64,000 nt of DNA from KBS-96 sp963722585. Lineage in GTDB: Bacteria > Acidobacteriota > Terriglobia > Bryobacterales > Bryobacteraceae. Positions 36,367 to 45,481 of the stretch are shown piece after piece. How positions within the stretch are numbered: the first letter of the stretch is position 1; the number at the start of each line of letters is the position of its first letter. Made by a program: the position numbers and the translations under genes. Under the pieces are notes generated by a model. It saw nothing but the letters and a program-made list of their open reading frames with translations, searched no databases and was not told where the DNA came from. Where the stretch lies: the NCBI GenBank assembly GCA_963722585.1, contig CAVRNU010000004.1, forward strand, positions 124,001 to 188,000. The letters are read 5' to 3'.

Positions 36367-36985
36367 ATACATTCGCGATCGTCACCTGGCCCGTCTCGTC
36401 ATCGACATAGCGCATCGCCACTGACGAGTTGCTGGTAAACGAGGCGGTCACGTTCGCCGATGCCGGGTGCAGGACCGTCAGCATTGCGCCTTGTGAGCGC
36501 ACCGATACTCCGTGTGGAGTTGTCGTCAGGATGATTCCCGCCGCAACTCGCGGCCCCGACCACACCGTCCGAAACGCACCTAAAATACGGCCTGCGTCCT
36601 CCCCGGGGACGTTCAACATCCAGCCAGCGGCAAAGACCACCGCCAGTATGCCCGCAAGCGCCGCAACACGCCAGCTGTGCAATCGATGATGGCCTACCTT
36701 GCCAATCGCACGCCCAGCCGCAACACCCACGCTGATGTTGCCCGCCATCTCCCGCTCCAGCCTGCTCCAGTCGCCGATCGCTTCATACCCGGTCAGCATT
36801 TCGGCTTCCGCTAGTCTCCGCAGCTCGGCATGAGCAGCCTGAAACTGCTCGAGCTCGTGTTCGCACCTCGCACAATGATGTACGTGGTCCTCGACCTGCC
36901 ACCGGCGAACATAGGGCATTTCACCGCCTACCAGGAGCGCCAGATCTTCTAAACTCGGGTGATCGCTTCCTTGAGGCTCCATCAT
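36356..36985 (-). CDS. Membrane anti-sigma factor
   Basis: 209 residues. The N-terminal zinc-finger (zf-HC2) has the H-x3-C-x2-C pattern in VEDHVHHCARCEHELEQF and would bind and inactivate the ECF sigma factor encoded just upstream. One transmembrane helix lies at about 106-127 (WRVAALAGILAVVFAAGWML), followed by an extracytoplasmic beta-rich part (HGVSVRSQGAMLTVLHPASA). Its ATG overlaps the sigma-factor stop by 4 bp. Release probably needs a signal sensed outside the membrane. Confidence 0.88.
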   Translation of the reverse strand: MMEPQGSDHPSLEDLALLVGGEMPYVRRWQVEDHVHHCARCEHELEQFQAAHAELRRLAEAEMLTGYEAIGDWSRLEREMAGNISVGVAAGRAIGKVGHHRLHSWRVAALAGILAVVFAAGWMLNVPGEDAGRILGAFRTVWSGPRVAAGIILTTTPHGVSVRSQGAMLTVLHPASANVTASFTSNSSVAMRYVDDETGQVTIANVYGE

Positions 36986-37614
36986 GCTTTCCTCGATTCC
37001 AGATATCGACGGAACTTAACTCGCGCATTTGCAATGTGCGAGCGCACCGTCGCCATCGAACAATTCATCTCGCGAGCTACCTCGCCCGAAGGCACTCCTT
37101 CCACATCCCGCAGTAAGAGCGCCATTCGCTCCCGCCCCGTCAACTGCGCCAGTCCGCCGTCCAGTTGAAGCCTCCGCTCTCCCCGCAGCAGCAGTTGTTC
37201 GGGACTTGCATCTTTCGCGGCTACTCCCGACTCGGGCAGATCCGCCAGTTCGGTAAAGCTGAACTTCTTCTTCCGCCTTAAATAGTCGATTGCTGTGTTA
37301 CTCGCGATGCGCGATAACCAGTGCTCTGCCTTGGCCAGATTTTTTAGCTGCGACTTCCGCTGAAGCGCTTTGATGAACGTTTCCTGCGTGAGATCCTGCG
37401 CATCGTCCACATTGCCCACAATCCGGTAAATCAGAAGAAAGATGCGCCTTAGGTTCTCCTGAATAAACTGCGTTTGTGCGTCACGCGCGCTTGCGTCCAG
37501 CTCCTCGCCGGAAATGCGCCGGGGATACTCGCTCACAACGCCCTCCCCAAACGAGCCAATGGCCGGGGACTCAAGCAACTGATTGCAAACCGATTCACTC
37601 GTTTCGCACAGCAT
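36982..37614 (-). CDS. ECF sigma factor
   Basis: About 210 residues. Region 2 includes LRRIFLLIYRIVGNVDDAQDLTQETFIKAL. Region 4 includes LAQLTGRERMALLLRDVEGVPSGEVAREM and NCSMATVRSHIANARVKFRR. I chose the ATG giving MLCETSES. A GTG at 37707 would add 31 residues unlike the family and would run to within 22 bp of the divergent thiolase. First gene of the sigma/anti-sigma/lipoprotein operon, so autoregulation is likely. Confidence 0.9.
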   Translation of the reverse strand: MLCETSESVCNQLLESPAIGSFGEGVVSEYPRRISGEELDASARDAQTQFIQENLRRIFLLIYRIVGNVDDAQDLTQETFIKALQRKSQLKNLAKAEHWLSRIASNTAIDYLRRKKKFSFTELADLPESGVAAKDASPEQLLLRGERRLQLDGGLAQLTGRERMALLLRDVEGVPSGEVAREMNCSMATVRSHIANARVKFRRYLESRKA

Positions 37615-37729
37615 ATTACTACAGATGGGTGACGCAAAATGCGAGTAAACGTGCAGAGCCAAGCCATCCCGATACCCTTCGACAGCCAGGGACAAGCCAC
37701 CGATCACGGCGGCGCTATCCTTAGTCTAT

Positions 37730-38890
37730 ATGAGACCGGTGGGCGTTATAGGCGCCGGAAAAACAGCATTTGGCGCCTTTGCCGATCGTGGCATTCTACC
37801 CCTCGCTGTCGAGGCCATTCGCCACGCGCTCGCCGACGCCGATCTCGCGCCCCGCCGTGTAGAAGCGTTTTACCTGGGCAATTTTGCAGGCCCGTCCTTT
37901 ACCGGCCAAAATCATCTTGCCCCATTGATCGCCTCCGCCACCAGTCTGAATAGTATTCCTTGCACCCGCGTGGAAAACGCTTGCGCCTCCGGTGGTTCCG
38001 CGTTTTTTCATGCCTGGCAGGCGGTCGGCTCGGGCCTCTATGACTTCGCCCTCGTCGCCGGCGTCGAGAAGATGACTTCGCAGCCCAACCCCAAAGTCGC
38101 TGAAATCCTGGCCGGCGCCGGAGATATGTCGAGCGAGGGCGCCGCGGGCGCTACCTTTCCTTCTCTGTTTGCCATGATCGCCCGCCGCCATATGCATGAA
38201 TTCGGCACCACGCGCGAGCATCTAGCCGCCGTTGCTGTGAAAAATCACGCCAATGGAGCCCGGAATCCGCTCGCGCACTTGCGAAAAGTCATCACGCTCG
38301 AACAGGCCCTTTCGGGAAAGCCGGTTGCCGAGCCGCTCACCATCTTCGATTGCTCACTGGTGAGCGACGGCGCTGCCGCCCTTGTTCTCGTTCCGCTCGA
38401 ACGAGCGCGTGAGTTTTCCCGTCCCATTGCTAGAATCCTCACTGTTGTGCAAACCTCCGATTATGTAGCGCTCGACCAAAAACGCGACATCACGACGTTT
38501 CCTGCCGTAGCCGCTGCGGCCCGCCAGGCGTATGATACGGCCGGTATCGGGCCGAGCGAAGTTGACTTTGCGGAACTTCACGATTGCTTTACCATCGCCG
38601 AAATTATCGCTTCTGAAGATCTCGGCTTCGTCGCCAAGGGCGATGGAGGACGCTTCGCAGCCGCCGGATGCACCGCAATTAACGGCAAGATCCCCATCAA
38701 CAGCACCGGCGGGTTGAAGTCGAAGGGACACCCGGTGGGTGCAACCGGCGTCGCACAGATTTGCGATCTGGTCGCTCAGTTGCGAGGCGAAGCCGGAGAC
38801 TGCCAGGTTTCCAGGCACAGAGTGGGACTCGCGCAAAACCTCGGAGGATCAGGTGCAACGTGCGTGGTCAGTATCCTGGCGGCGAACTAA
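37730..38890 (+). CDS. Thiolase (acetyl-CoA acetyltransferase family)
   Basis: A 386-residue SCP2-type thiolase. Nucleophile cysteine C85 in VENACASGGSAFFHAWQAV, general-base region VDFAELHDCFTIAEI, and the glycine-histidine loop NSTGGLKSKGHPVGATG, with a later NLGGSGATCVVSIL. Such thiolases act in beta-oxidation or in polyketide-like condensation. Paired with a small OB-fold protein in the next gene, a known partnership (DUF35). The ATG starts with MRPVGVIGAGKT; the divergent ECF sigma operon lies upstream. Confidence 0.93.
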   Translation: MRPVGVIGAGKTAFGAFADRGILPLAVEAIRHALADADLAPRRVEAFYLGNFAGPSFTGQNHLAPLIASATSLNSIPCTRVENACASGGSAFFHAWQAVGSGLYDFALVAGVEKMTSQPNPKVAEILAGAGDMSSEGAAGATFPSLFAMIARRHMHEFGTTREHLAAVAVKNHANGARNPLAHLRKVITLEQALSGKPVAEPLTIFDCSLVSDGAAALVLVPLERAREFSRPIARILTVVQTSDYVALDQKRDITTFPAVAAAARQAYDTAGIGPSEVDFAELHDCFTIAEIIASEDLGFVAKGDGGRFAAAGCTAINGKIPINSTGGLKSKGHPVGATGVAQICDLVAQLRGEAGDCQVSRHRVGLAQNLGGSGATCVVSILAAN

Positions 38891-39114
38891 TGGAACAGTC
38901 TTTCGAAGCAAAAACCGGAACGGTCTATTCCGAGACGGTCATTTGGATGCCGCCTGCGGCCTTCGTTGACGAAACACCATACCAGTTGGCCATCGTCGAT
39001 CTCGATACCGGAGAGCGTAAGACCGTTCGAATCGCCGGGCCCCAGGCGTCTATCGGCGATCGGGTCGAGCACGACTGCGTCCGCAATGGAGTCCTGGTGT
39101 TCCGGAAAGTGTAA
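38890..39114 (+). CDS. DUF35-type OB-fold thiolase partner
   Basis: 74 residues. The body SETVIWMPPAAFVDETPYQL and AIVDLDTGERKTVRI is the C-terminal OB fold of DUF35 proteins, which bind acyl-CoA substrates for SCP2 thiolases. The N-terminal zinc-rubredoxin part usual in the family is missing, leaving a single-domain form. Its start codon overlaps the thiolase stop as TAATG, so coupled translation is expected. Confidence 0.8.
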   Translation: MEQSFEAKTGTVYSETVIWMPPAAFVDETPYQLAIVDLDTGERKTVRIAGPQASIGDRVEHDCVRNGVLVFRKV

Positions 39115-39151
39115 CAGCCGATTGCCGACGACTCGTCTCAGAGGCGGTTCC

Positions 39152-39174
39152 GAGCCGCGACCGCGAGGGAGCGG
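39152..39174 (+). repeat. Dispersed GC-rich repeat, copy 2
   Basis: GAGCCGCGACCGCGAGGGAG followed by CGG. Same family as the copies at 19103, 48813 and 62876. Lies between the DUF35 gene and the cytochrome c gene. Confidence 0.5.
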
Positions 39175-39196
39175 ATGCGCAATTATTTATGACACT

Positions 39197-39997
39197 ATGC
39201 CATTTCGTCGTCTATTCCTCCTCACGGTTACAGCCGCCTTCGCGCTGCTGCCAGCCTTTTCTCAGCATCCGACGCCTCCGCCGCGCCAACGCGGCCCAAG
39301 CCCTAATGAGGACATGGCTGCAGTGGCGCGCGGCCAGACAGCATTTAAGTCCAATTGCGGATTCTGCCACGGCAACGATGCCCGCGGCTCGCGCGCTCCC
39401 GACCTGATCCGCTCGTCGCTCGTCAATCACGATGAGAACGGAAATTTAATCGGCCCTGTTATCCGCAATGGCAGGCCTGATAAAGGAATGCCTGCATTTG
39501 CCGCGCTCACAGACGCCCAGATTTTCGATATCACGGCATTCCTTCATCACTCAGCGGCCGAAGCTCTACGCAGCGGGAGTGTCGCCGAAGATTACCCGTT
39601 GAAGAAACTGCTAACCGGCAATGCCGCCGAAGGTAAGGCCTACTTTGAAGGAAAGGGCGGCTGCTCGAACTGCCACTCCGTCACGGGCGACCTCGCCGGC
39701 ATCGCGAAGAAGTACTCGCCCATCGATCTCCAGCAGCATATGGTCTATCCCGGCCGCAAAATCCCGCGCACAGCGGTAGTAAGCACGTCCGATGGAAGGA
39801 AATACGAAGGCAAAGTGGAGCACGACGACGAGTTCACCATCGCCATTACCTCCCAGGACGGATGGTACCGTTCATGGCCGCGCAGCGAGGTAAAGGTAGA
39901 GATTCACGATCCGCTCACCGCGCACCGCCAATTGATGGAACACTACACCGACGCCGACATACATAATCTCTTTGCCTATCTCGAAACGTTAAAGTAA
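39197..39997 (+). CDS. Secreted dihaem cytochrome c
   Basis: 266 residues with a signal peptide (LFLLTVTAAFALLPAFSQ). Two CXXCH haem sites: CGFCH at 54-58 and CSNCH at 156-160. Methionine M99 in KGMPAF is a likely axial ligand of the first haem. The C-terminal part (IPRTAVVSTSDGRKYEGKV) has the DPR-like fold seen in alcohol-dehydrogenase-associated cytochromes. ATG MPFRRLF chosen because it gives the signal peptide. Electron carrier in the periplasm, partner unknown. Confidence 0.9.
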   Translation: MPFRRLFLLTVTAAFALLPAFSQHPTPPPRQRGPSPNEDMAAVARGQTAFKSNCGFCHGNDARGSRAPDLIRSSLVNHDENGNLIGPVIRNGRPDKGMPAFAALTDAQIFDITAFLHHSAAEALRSGSVAEDYPLKKLLTGNAAEGKAYFEGKGGCSNCHSVTGDLAGIAKKYSPIDLQQHMVYPGRKIPRTAVVSTSDGRKYEGKVEHDDEFTIAITSQDGWYRSWPRSEVKVEIHDPLTAHRQLMEHYTDADIHNLFAYLETLK

Positions 39998-40069
39998 CCG
40001 CGGGAGCAGACGATCGGTTTGTGTCGTCTGCCATTCTCTCGCTCCTTCGCCCGCCTACGCCGCCAGCCC

Positions 40070-42727
40070 TCATTCATACCGAAGCGCGCGAATCGGATCG
40101 AGTCGCGCGGCCCGCCTCGCAGGCAGGTAGCAAGCCGCTATGCTTACCGCTAGCAGCGATATTGGAACGGCGATAAACGCGGTGGCATTCATGTTCCCCA
40201 AACCACCCAGTCCACGCGCAACTGCCGGACCCGCCACCGCCGCGAGAATGCCTCCTGCCGCAATCCCTGTTAGGGCCAGCGTCAAACCCTGTCCCAGCAC
40301 CAGCCGCAGCACATCAGTCCGGCTTGCGCCAATTGCCACGCGCAGACCGATCTCCACCGTCCTGCGGCTGACCGAATACGAAATAAGCCCGTACAAACCA
40401 ACCATGGCTAGCGTCAGTCCCATGAGCCCCATCGCCGCGATCGTCTTTAGCAGAATCAGCCACGCGCCGGTCGCCCAGCTTATCGTGGATGCGACCGTTC
40501 GTAAGTTATAAACGGGCAGCTCAGCATCGAGGCTGTGGACCACTTCACGCAGCGGCGCTGCCAAAGCGGCTGGATCGCCAACCGACTCCGCGATCACCGT
40601 CATCCCGGGCCGTTGGTTTTGATCATAGGGTAAGTACACGTAGGGCCTGGGCGTTTCCCATGGAATCTGGTAGCGCCCGGTCTTCGCCACTCCAACCACT
40701 TCAGCTGCCGGACCGTTCGCGTTGTCCAGCCGGAGCCGCTTCCCTAATGGCGATTGATTCGGCCAGTACGTCTTCGCGAATTCCTGGTTCACGATCGCCA
40801 CGCGCCGCGAACCGGTTCGATCGTGCGAGTCGAACGCCCGTCCTCGCACAATCTCGACGTGCATTGTCGTGAAGTAATTCTCGTCGAACGCTCCGCCCAA
40901 TACCGTGACGTTCTCGCGGCCCTTCGGAAACTGGTAACCCTCCGGAACCACGGTTATCGAGGTTTGGTCGGGAGAAAGCGGCAGTGCCTCGGCCAGCGCG
41001 ACGGACTGGACACCAGGCAGTGCGCGCACCCGCTCGACAAGCTTGCGATAGAAATCGCGTGTTTGCTCGGGAGAATAGCGGCGGGCGGATGGATCGAGTT
41101 CCAAGGCGATCCGATGATCCGTCCGAAAACCCGGGTTGACCATCACCAGCTTCCGAAAGCCATCCCAAAGCACGCCCACCACGACTAATAGAACCGTCGC
41201 CAAAGCGATTTGCCCGACCACGAGCGTATTGCGGCCAAGCGTCCGCCTGCGGCCGGAAATTGGTTCACCACCAGCTTTAAGCGCCGGCGCAAGCTGAATG
41301 CGGGCAGCCTGAAAGGCAGGTACAAGCCCAAACAGCAGGCAACTCACCAATGCCCCAAACAGACTGAATACCAGCACTCGCCCATCGAGACGCAAGCCCA
41401 AAGCGAACGGAATGTCATTGGGAATCTGGATTGTGCTTAGAAACGATATGCCGCCATAACCGAAAGCTAAACCCACACCACCGCCGAGCAGCGCCAACAT
41501 GAGACTTTCCATCATTAACTGCCGCACCAGCCGCAATGCTCCCGCGCCGATCGCAAGCCGCGTCGCAATCTCGCGGCTGCGAGCACGCGCACGCGCCAGC
41601 AAAAGACTAGCTACATTTGCGCATGCGATGAATAGAACCAGTCCGGCAAGCGCCATTAACGTCATCAAGAGGAAGAACCGTGGCGGTTCCTGCTGGATTT
41701 CCGCGTCGATCTCTGTCCGAACCACTAGTTGCTCGCGATGGTTGGTCTTCGGGTAAGAGCGCTCGAGATTCCGGGCAATTGACTTGATCTCCGTCTGTGC
41801 GTACTCTCGTGACACCCCAGTCTTTAGTCGCCCTTTCACGGTCAGTTCGTGGAGCACGCGATCTTCCAGAGGAGATTGCTTCCTCGGCTGGCGGCCCGAG
41901 CGCTTGGGATCTCCGCTCCAGGCTTCGCCTGCCAACAAGCCCCACACTGAAAGCGGTACGAATATAGAGGAGCGAAAAAACCGGACCATGCCCGGGAAGG
42001 ACTCGGGCAGCACACCAATGATCGTGAAGTCGACGCCGTTCACGAGGAGCGTTCGCCCGATCGCTGCTTTGTCACTCCCGAATTCGTTCCGCCAGAAGTC
42101 GTATCCGAGAATCGCGATGCGATCGCGATCGGGAATCTTTCCTTCATCGGGCACGAATTCCCGGCCCAAAGACGGCGCCACTCCCAGCACCCTGAAAAAA
42201 TTATCGCTGACCATCGTCACCAGCCGCAGATGCGGCGGGACCGCGGGCGACAGAGCAACACCCAGTGGCGCGTTCCGATACGCGATCAAGCCGGAAAAGG
42301 AACGGCTTCCCTTCCGGATGTCGTCATAGTCCGGGTACGACAAGCCCTCAATTGATTTTTCAGGCGTGCTATTGCTGACGCTTAAAACTTGCGATGGTCG
42401 CCTAACAGGCAGAGGCCGCAGCAGAAGCGCATCGGCGAAGCTGAACGCAGCAGTATTCGCGCCAATGCCAAGCGCTAACGATAGCGCCGCAACCGCAACG
42501 AAAACAGACTGCCGCGACAGCGTGCGAATCGCGTATCGGATATCGGCCAGAACGCTCTCCAGCCATGTCCAACCCCAAATTTCCCGCGCATTCTCAGCAG
42601 CCAGCGTCAGATTCCCGAGTTGCCCCTGTTCCGCAATTTCCGCCAGCGATTCGAGCTCCTCGCGAATCTCTTGCTCCTCCGCCCGCCTGTGCCGCGGCAA
42701 AAGGTACTTCAACTTCCCCCACATCAT
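40070..42727 (-). CDS. MacB/FtsX-type ABC permease with PadR partner
   Basis: About 885 residues, two FtsX modules and two MacB-like periplasmic domains. Starts MMWGKLKYLLPRHRRAEEQE with the cytoplasmic N-terminal helix bundle that the copy at 19178 lacks. Core segments include SVFVAVAALSLALGIGANTA, ALAGLVLFIACANVASLLLA and REIATRLAIGAGALRLVRQLM, and it ends RLDPIRALRYE. The start ATGATG overlaps the stop of the PadR gene, giving tight coupling. No ATPase gene is adjacent. Substrate unknown. Confidence 0.9.
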   Translation of the reverse strand: MMWGKLKYLLPRHRRAEEQEIREELESLAEIAEQGQLGNLTLAAENAREIWGWTWLESVLADIRYAIRTLSRQSVFVAVAALSLALGIGANTAAFSFADALLLRPLPVRRPSQVLSVSNSTPEKSIEGLSYPDYDDIRKGSRSFSGLIAYRNAPLGVALSPAVPPHLRLVTMVSDNFFRVLGVAPSLGREFVPDEGKIPDRDRIAILGYDFWRNEFGSDKAAIGRTLLVNGVDFTIIGVLPESFPGMVRFFRSSIFVPLSVWGLLAGEAWSGDPKRSGRQPRKQSPLEDRVLHELTVKGRLKTGVSREYAQTEIKSIARNLERSYPKTNHREQLVVRTEIDAEIQQEPPRFFLLMTLMALAGLVLFIACANVASLLLARARARSREIATRLAIGAGALRLVRQLMMESLMLALLGGGVGLAFGYGGISFLSTIQIPNDIPFALGLRLDGRVLVFSLFGALVSCLLFGLVPAFQAARIQLAPALKAGGEPISGRRRTLGRNTLVVGQIALATVLLVVVGVLWDGFRKLVMVNPGFRTDHRIALELDPSARRYSPEQTRDFYRKLVERVRALPGVQSVALAEALPLSPDQTSITVVPEGYQFPKGRENVTVLGGAFDENYFTTMHVEIVRGRAFDSHDRTGSRRVAIVNQEFAKTYWPNQSPLGKRLRLDNANGPAAEVVGVAKTGRYQIPWETPRPYVYLPYDQNQRPGMTVIAESVGDPAALAAPLREVVHSLDAELPVYNLRTVASTISWATGAWLILLKTIAAMGLMGLTLAMVGLYGLISYSVSRRTVEIGLRVAIGASRTDVLRLVLGQGLTLALTGIAAGGILAAVAGPAVARGLGGLGNMNATAFIAVPISLLAVSIAACYLPARRAARLDPIRALRYE

Positions 42728-43059
42728 CCTTTCACCTCGCCCGGAGCCGGTCCCATCACCCGTGCTACCGCATCCACGAACTCCGCCCACTGTGAGTGCG
42801 CTCGCGTGAGCTGCTTGCGGCCCGTGGCCGTTAACCGGTAGAACTTGGCGCGCCGGTTATGTCCCGACATCTCCCATTTCGAAGCGACCCAGCCTTTCAT
42901 CTCCAGCCGCTTGAGCGCCGGATATAGCGATCCAAACTCGATTTCCAACGCTTCGTTCGAAGTGCCGCGAATCGCCTTCGCGATCCCATAGCCGTGCAGC
43001 GGCCCGAAGAGCAGCGTTCTGAGCACCAGCATGTCCAGAGTCCCTTGAAGAAGCTCCAT
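42724..43059 (-). CDS. PadR-family regulator
   Basis: 111 residues: MELLQGTLDMLVLRTLLFGP is the standard start, followed by the winged helix LHGYGIAKAIRG and SLYPALKRLEMKGWVASKWE, and the C-terminal helix for dimerisation. Short (111-residue) PadR proteins are typically encoded in front of the Acidobacterial FtsX permeases, and here the stop overlaps the permease start. Probably represses the pair. Effector unknown. Confidence 0.94.
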   Translation of the reverse strand: MELLQGTLDMLVLRTLLFGPLHGYGIAKAIRGTSNEALEIEFGSLYPALKRLEMKGWVASKWEMSGHNRRAKFYRLTATGRKQLTRAHSQWAEFVDAVARVMGPAPGEVKG

Positions 43060-43130
43060 ATAAAGAAGACCTACATAAAGACCTCCTCTAGTATATGCCG
43101 GGAGAACGGAACCTGGTAATCAAAACGCAC

Positions 43131-43478
43131 TCAATCTTCGACGAACGACTTTAACCTGGCCAGCGCCTGATCCCACTGCTCGGAGACGCGATCGAGGTAT
43201 TCTTTGATTTCTTCGATCGGCGCCGGATCGAATTCGAATAGGCTCTCGCGGCCCGCACGAACGCCGTGTACAATTCCTGCACCCTCCAACACGCGAAGAT
43301 GTTTCGTGATCGCCTGCCGGGTTAGCTTTGAGCCCTCGGTTAACTGAGAAATCGAATGCGACTGCCCGTTGCAGAGCCTTGCCACCAGCGACAGCCGCGT
43401 CTCGTCGCCCAGCGCGGCGAACACCGGTGCATGAGACCGCCGCTTGGCAGCCGTGCTGCTACGGCTTTTGCGCGACAT
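43131..43478 (-). CDS. ArsR-family regulator
   Basis: About 115 residues, winged helix with AALGDETRLSLVARLCNGQS, SISQLTEGSKLTRQAITKHL and RVLEGAGIVHGVRAGRESLF. The metal-binding cysteines of classical ArsR are absent, so it belongs to the metal-independent group often encoded with SRPBCC proteins. It overlaps the SRPBCC gene by about 20 bp. ATG (MSRKSR) preferred; a TTG three codons earlier is possible. Confidence 0.9.
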   Translation of the reverse strand: MSRKSRSSTAAKRRSHAPVFAALGDETRLSLVARLCNGQSHSISQLTEGSKLTRQAITKHLRVLEGAGIVHGVRAGRESLFEFDPAPIEEIKEYLDRVSEQWDQALARLKSFVED

Positions 43479-43911
43479 GACTCTCAATGTTCTTCATTTG
43501 CTCCGTCCAGCCGCCCTCATTCCTGCGGAACGCTTCGATGCGCCGGGTGCTCGGGATCTTGTCGAAGCCGGATTCCGTAAGCAGAAGCAGCGTGCCGTCC
43601 TTTGTCTTCTCCAGCTTGAATTCGACAAGCGTGGGCGTCTCCCTCGAATAATCTACCTGGGGATCGACGGCGTAAGGATGCCAAGTGAACGAAAACAGCC
43701 GCTCCGGTTCTATTGTCTGCACTACGGCCTCCCATTGGACGTGCTCGTAGCCCGGATACGTAATGTGGCCTCGCGAAACCTGACCCGGGATAAACGGGCC
43801 ATCCAGCTTCACGCGAAACCACTCGCCAAATTCGCGGTAGTCCGTCAGCGCGCGCCACACCCGCGAAACCGGCGCTTTAAGCTGGATACGTTTCTCAATA
43901 CGATCGCTCAT
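43459..43911 (-). CDS. SRPBCC (AHSA1-like) protein
   Basis: About 150 residues with the START/Bet v1-like fold: RIEKRIQLKAPVSRVWRALT at the N-terminus, WFRVKLDGPFIPGQ, VVQTIEPERLFSFTWHPYAV in the middle and GGWTEQMKNIESHV in the last helix. These proteins bind hydrophobic ligands in a cavity; the function of this one is unknown. First gene of the pair with ArsR. The ATG giving MSDRIEK is preferred because it has GAGG upstream and lies directly after a palindrome. Confidence 0.88.
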   Translation of the reverse strand: MSDRIEKRIQLKAPVSRVWRALTDYREFGEWFRVKLDGPFIPGQVSRGHITYPGYEHVQWEAVVQTIEPERLFSFTWHPYAVDPQVDYSRETPTLVEFKLEKTKDGTLLLLTESGFDKIPSTRRIEAFRRNEGGWTEQMKNIESHVAQKP

Positions 43912-43914
43912 TAT

Positions 43915-43934
43915 ATGCAACCTCGTGGTTGCAT
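43915..43934. promoter_or_regulatory. Palindromic operator for the ArsR/SRPBCC operon
   Basis: ATGCAACC-TCGT-GGTTGCAT is a perfect inverted repeat with 8-bp arms, 4 bp before the SRPBCC start. A weaker relative, GCAAC-CGCTTA-GTTGC, lies at 43958-43973. Two sites in tandem fit binding by the ArsR dimer encoded in this operon. Confidence 0.6.
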
Positions 43935-44062
43935 AGTAGCGCAACTCCGCGTAAAAGGCAACCGCTTAGTTGCATGAAATCGGGAACGAAAATCGAACTC
44001 GCGCCCTCAGGAGTACAAATCTGCCCCTGCTCGGCGGCGCTGTAGAAGTGTCGCGCGACCGC

Positions 44063-44725
44063 TCAAGCGGTCCGCGCACTCGGGAGCCTTGACACCGATC
44101 CGATGGCGTCGCTTTTTGCTTTCGTTGTCCGAATTGGCGCCACGTGAGGCGTCGCCCCCGATTTTGGCGCCGCATCCTTCGAGACAAAAGGCTTCCCGTT
44201 CGATTCATTGTTCTTTTGGCTTCGTCCCAGTGCGCGTTCCAGGCTCCTTCTGTGGATCGCGATGCCGAAACGCTGGTTGACGGATTGAACGCACTCCATG
44301 GTCGTGAGCGCTGGGTTCGATTCCCTCAAACTCCGCACATACTCGACAACCTGGCTGGATATCTTATATCCACCTTTCGAGCCGCGCTGCTTGGGTAGAA
44401 GCCCGGAAAGCCCCGACTCGTTGAAGGCTGCTTGGGATTGGTAAAACGTGGGCCGCGAGACCCCGAAAGCCGTCGCTACATCGACGATCGGCTCTCCCTC
44501 GTAGTGATGGCGTCTCAACATCTCGTAACGGACCTGGAGAATATCTGTTGGGTCGAAGAACGAATTCTCTTGGAATAAAGCGTCTACAACTGTTTCCGCG
44601 CGAGCGTTGAGCGCACCTTTGCCCTTCAGTGCCACCGTCTTCCGGTCGGCTGGTTCACGCTTTTCCACTCGAAATCCCTCCAAACCCTCAGGCTCCTTTG
44701 GAGCATTCCAACAAACATCAGACAT
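44063..44725 (-). CDS. Helix-turn-helix protein, possibly transposon-related
   Basis: About 220 residues with a helix-turn-helix in GEPIVDVATAFGVSRPTFYQ and a second HTH-like part RFGIAIHRRSLERALGRSQK. Such proteins often accompany recombinases and IS630-like elements, but none is adjacent. The ATG giving MSDVCW is preferred; an upstream ATG at 44848 would run through the zinc-ribbon frame. The C-terminal 60 residues are low-complexity, rich in K, S and P. A hairpin (GACCGCT-CA-AGCGGTC) at about 44055-44070 overlaps the stop. Confidence 0.65.
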   Translation of the reverse strand: MSDVCWNAPKEPEGLEGFRVEKREPADRKTVALKGKGALNARAETVVDALFQENSFFDPTDILQVRYEMLRRHHYEGEPIVDVATAFGVSRPTFYQSQAAFNESGLSGLLPKQRGSKGGYKISSQVVEYVRSLRESNPALTTMECVQSVNQRFGIAIHRRSLERALGRSQKNNESNGKPFVSKDAAPKSGATPHVAPIRTTKAKSDAIGSVSRLPSARTA

Positions 44726-44943
44726 GTTCTCTTCGGCGCTCGAAGAAGTTCTTCCCCTAACAACCAAAAGAACTGGCGTTGCCCGGTTCCGCCTGGCGAG
44801 AGTTTGGTTATCTTTCGAGCGGAAATCCTGTAGCCACAGCGCGGACATTCGACGATTCCGTAGCCGTAAATGTTCTCAGGAGACGGCACTACCTCGAGAT
44901 CGCAATCTAAACACCAGATCACTTTGTTATCGACGTACATCAT
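44626..44943 (-). CDS. Zinc-ribbon small protein
   Basis: The open frame is 105 residues. The first half reads VIWCLDCDLEVVPSPENIYG and IVECPRCGYRISARKI: two CXXC pairs, a typical zinc ribbon. The second half is read out of frame with the HTH gene over 100 bp and looks like an overprint of it, so the true product may be the first 50 or so residues, or a frameshift may have separated the ribbon from the HTH protein. Either way, the ribbon itself is convincing. Confidence 0.5.
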   Translation of the reverse strand: MMYVDNKVIWCLDCDLEVVPSPENIYGYGIVECPRCGYRISARKITKLSPGGTGQRQFFWLLGEELLRAPKRTCLMFVGMLQRSLRVWRDFEWKSVNQPTGRRWH

Positions 44944-45481
44944 CGCGGATGCCCCTCCGAGGCATCAACGCAACATTGGAGCGGCCGATGGGACTACTCT
45001 ATCTTGCACGTTGATCTTAATGAAACAATCAATAGCAGTCAAGCAAGAAAATGAAGCAGATGCGTCTAACATCTAGTTTTTGCCCCCAGTCAATTCTTTT
45101 GAGCGTGAAGTAAAACCTGACGAAGAAAAAATGTACTAAAACCGGACCTATTTCGAAGTATGTCAAGCAACGATGGCATACGGTAGGCGTGGAGAATAGA
45201 TAAGCAGGGCTTAACCGTGAGACAACGTGGCCTTCTTTTTCTAAGACAAATGTCCAGTCACGTCGAACACTCGGACAGAAAGTGCCATAACTTGTAAAGA
45301 CGGCATAAACAGGTACTTAAACTGGTTTAGTACACGGCCATGTAGTCATAAGTTACTCAACTGCGCTACAAATGGGGCAGACACGGGTTAGATTTGTTGA
45401 CGCAAGCAGTCATGCTTAGTTAAGTGATCGGGTGACCCTGCATTCTTGATCTCTCGCTTATAGACAGTCACGTATAAACAA
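44944..45481. other. AT-richer intergenic region
   Basis: About 540 bp of clearly lower GC than the rest of the window, with no credible gene on either strand. Possible sigma-70 promoter for the secreted protein that follows: TTGACG at 45397-45402, 17-bp spacer, TTAAGT at 45420-45425, 57 bp before the ATG. No repeats or tRNA seen. Confidence 0.45.
45397..45425 (+). promoter_or_regulatory. Predicted sigma-70 promoter
   Basis: TTGACG, then a 17-bp spacer, then TTAAGT. The -35 hexamer differs from consensus at one position and the -10 at two. The position (57 bp before the ATG) fits the 1100-residue secreted protein. Confidence 0.4.
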
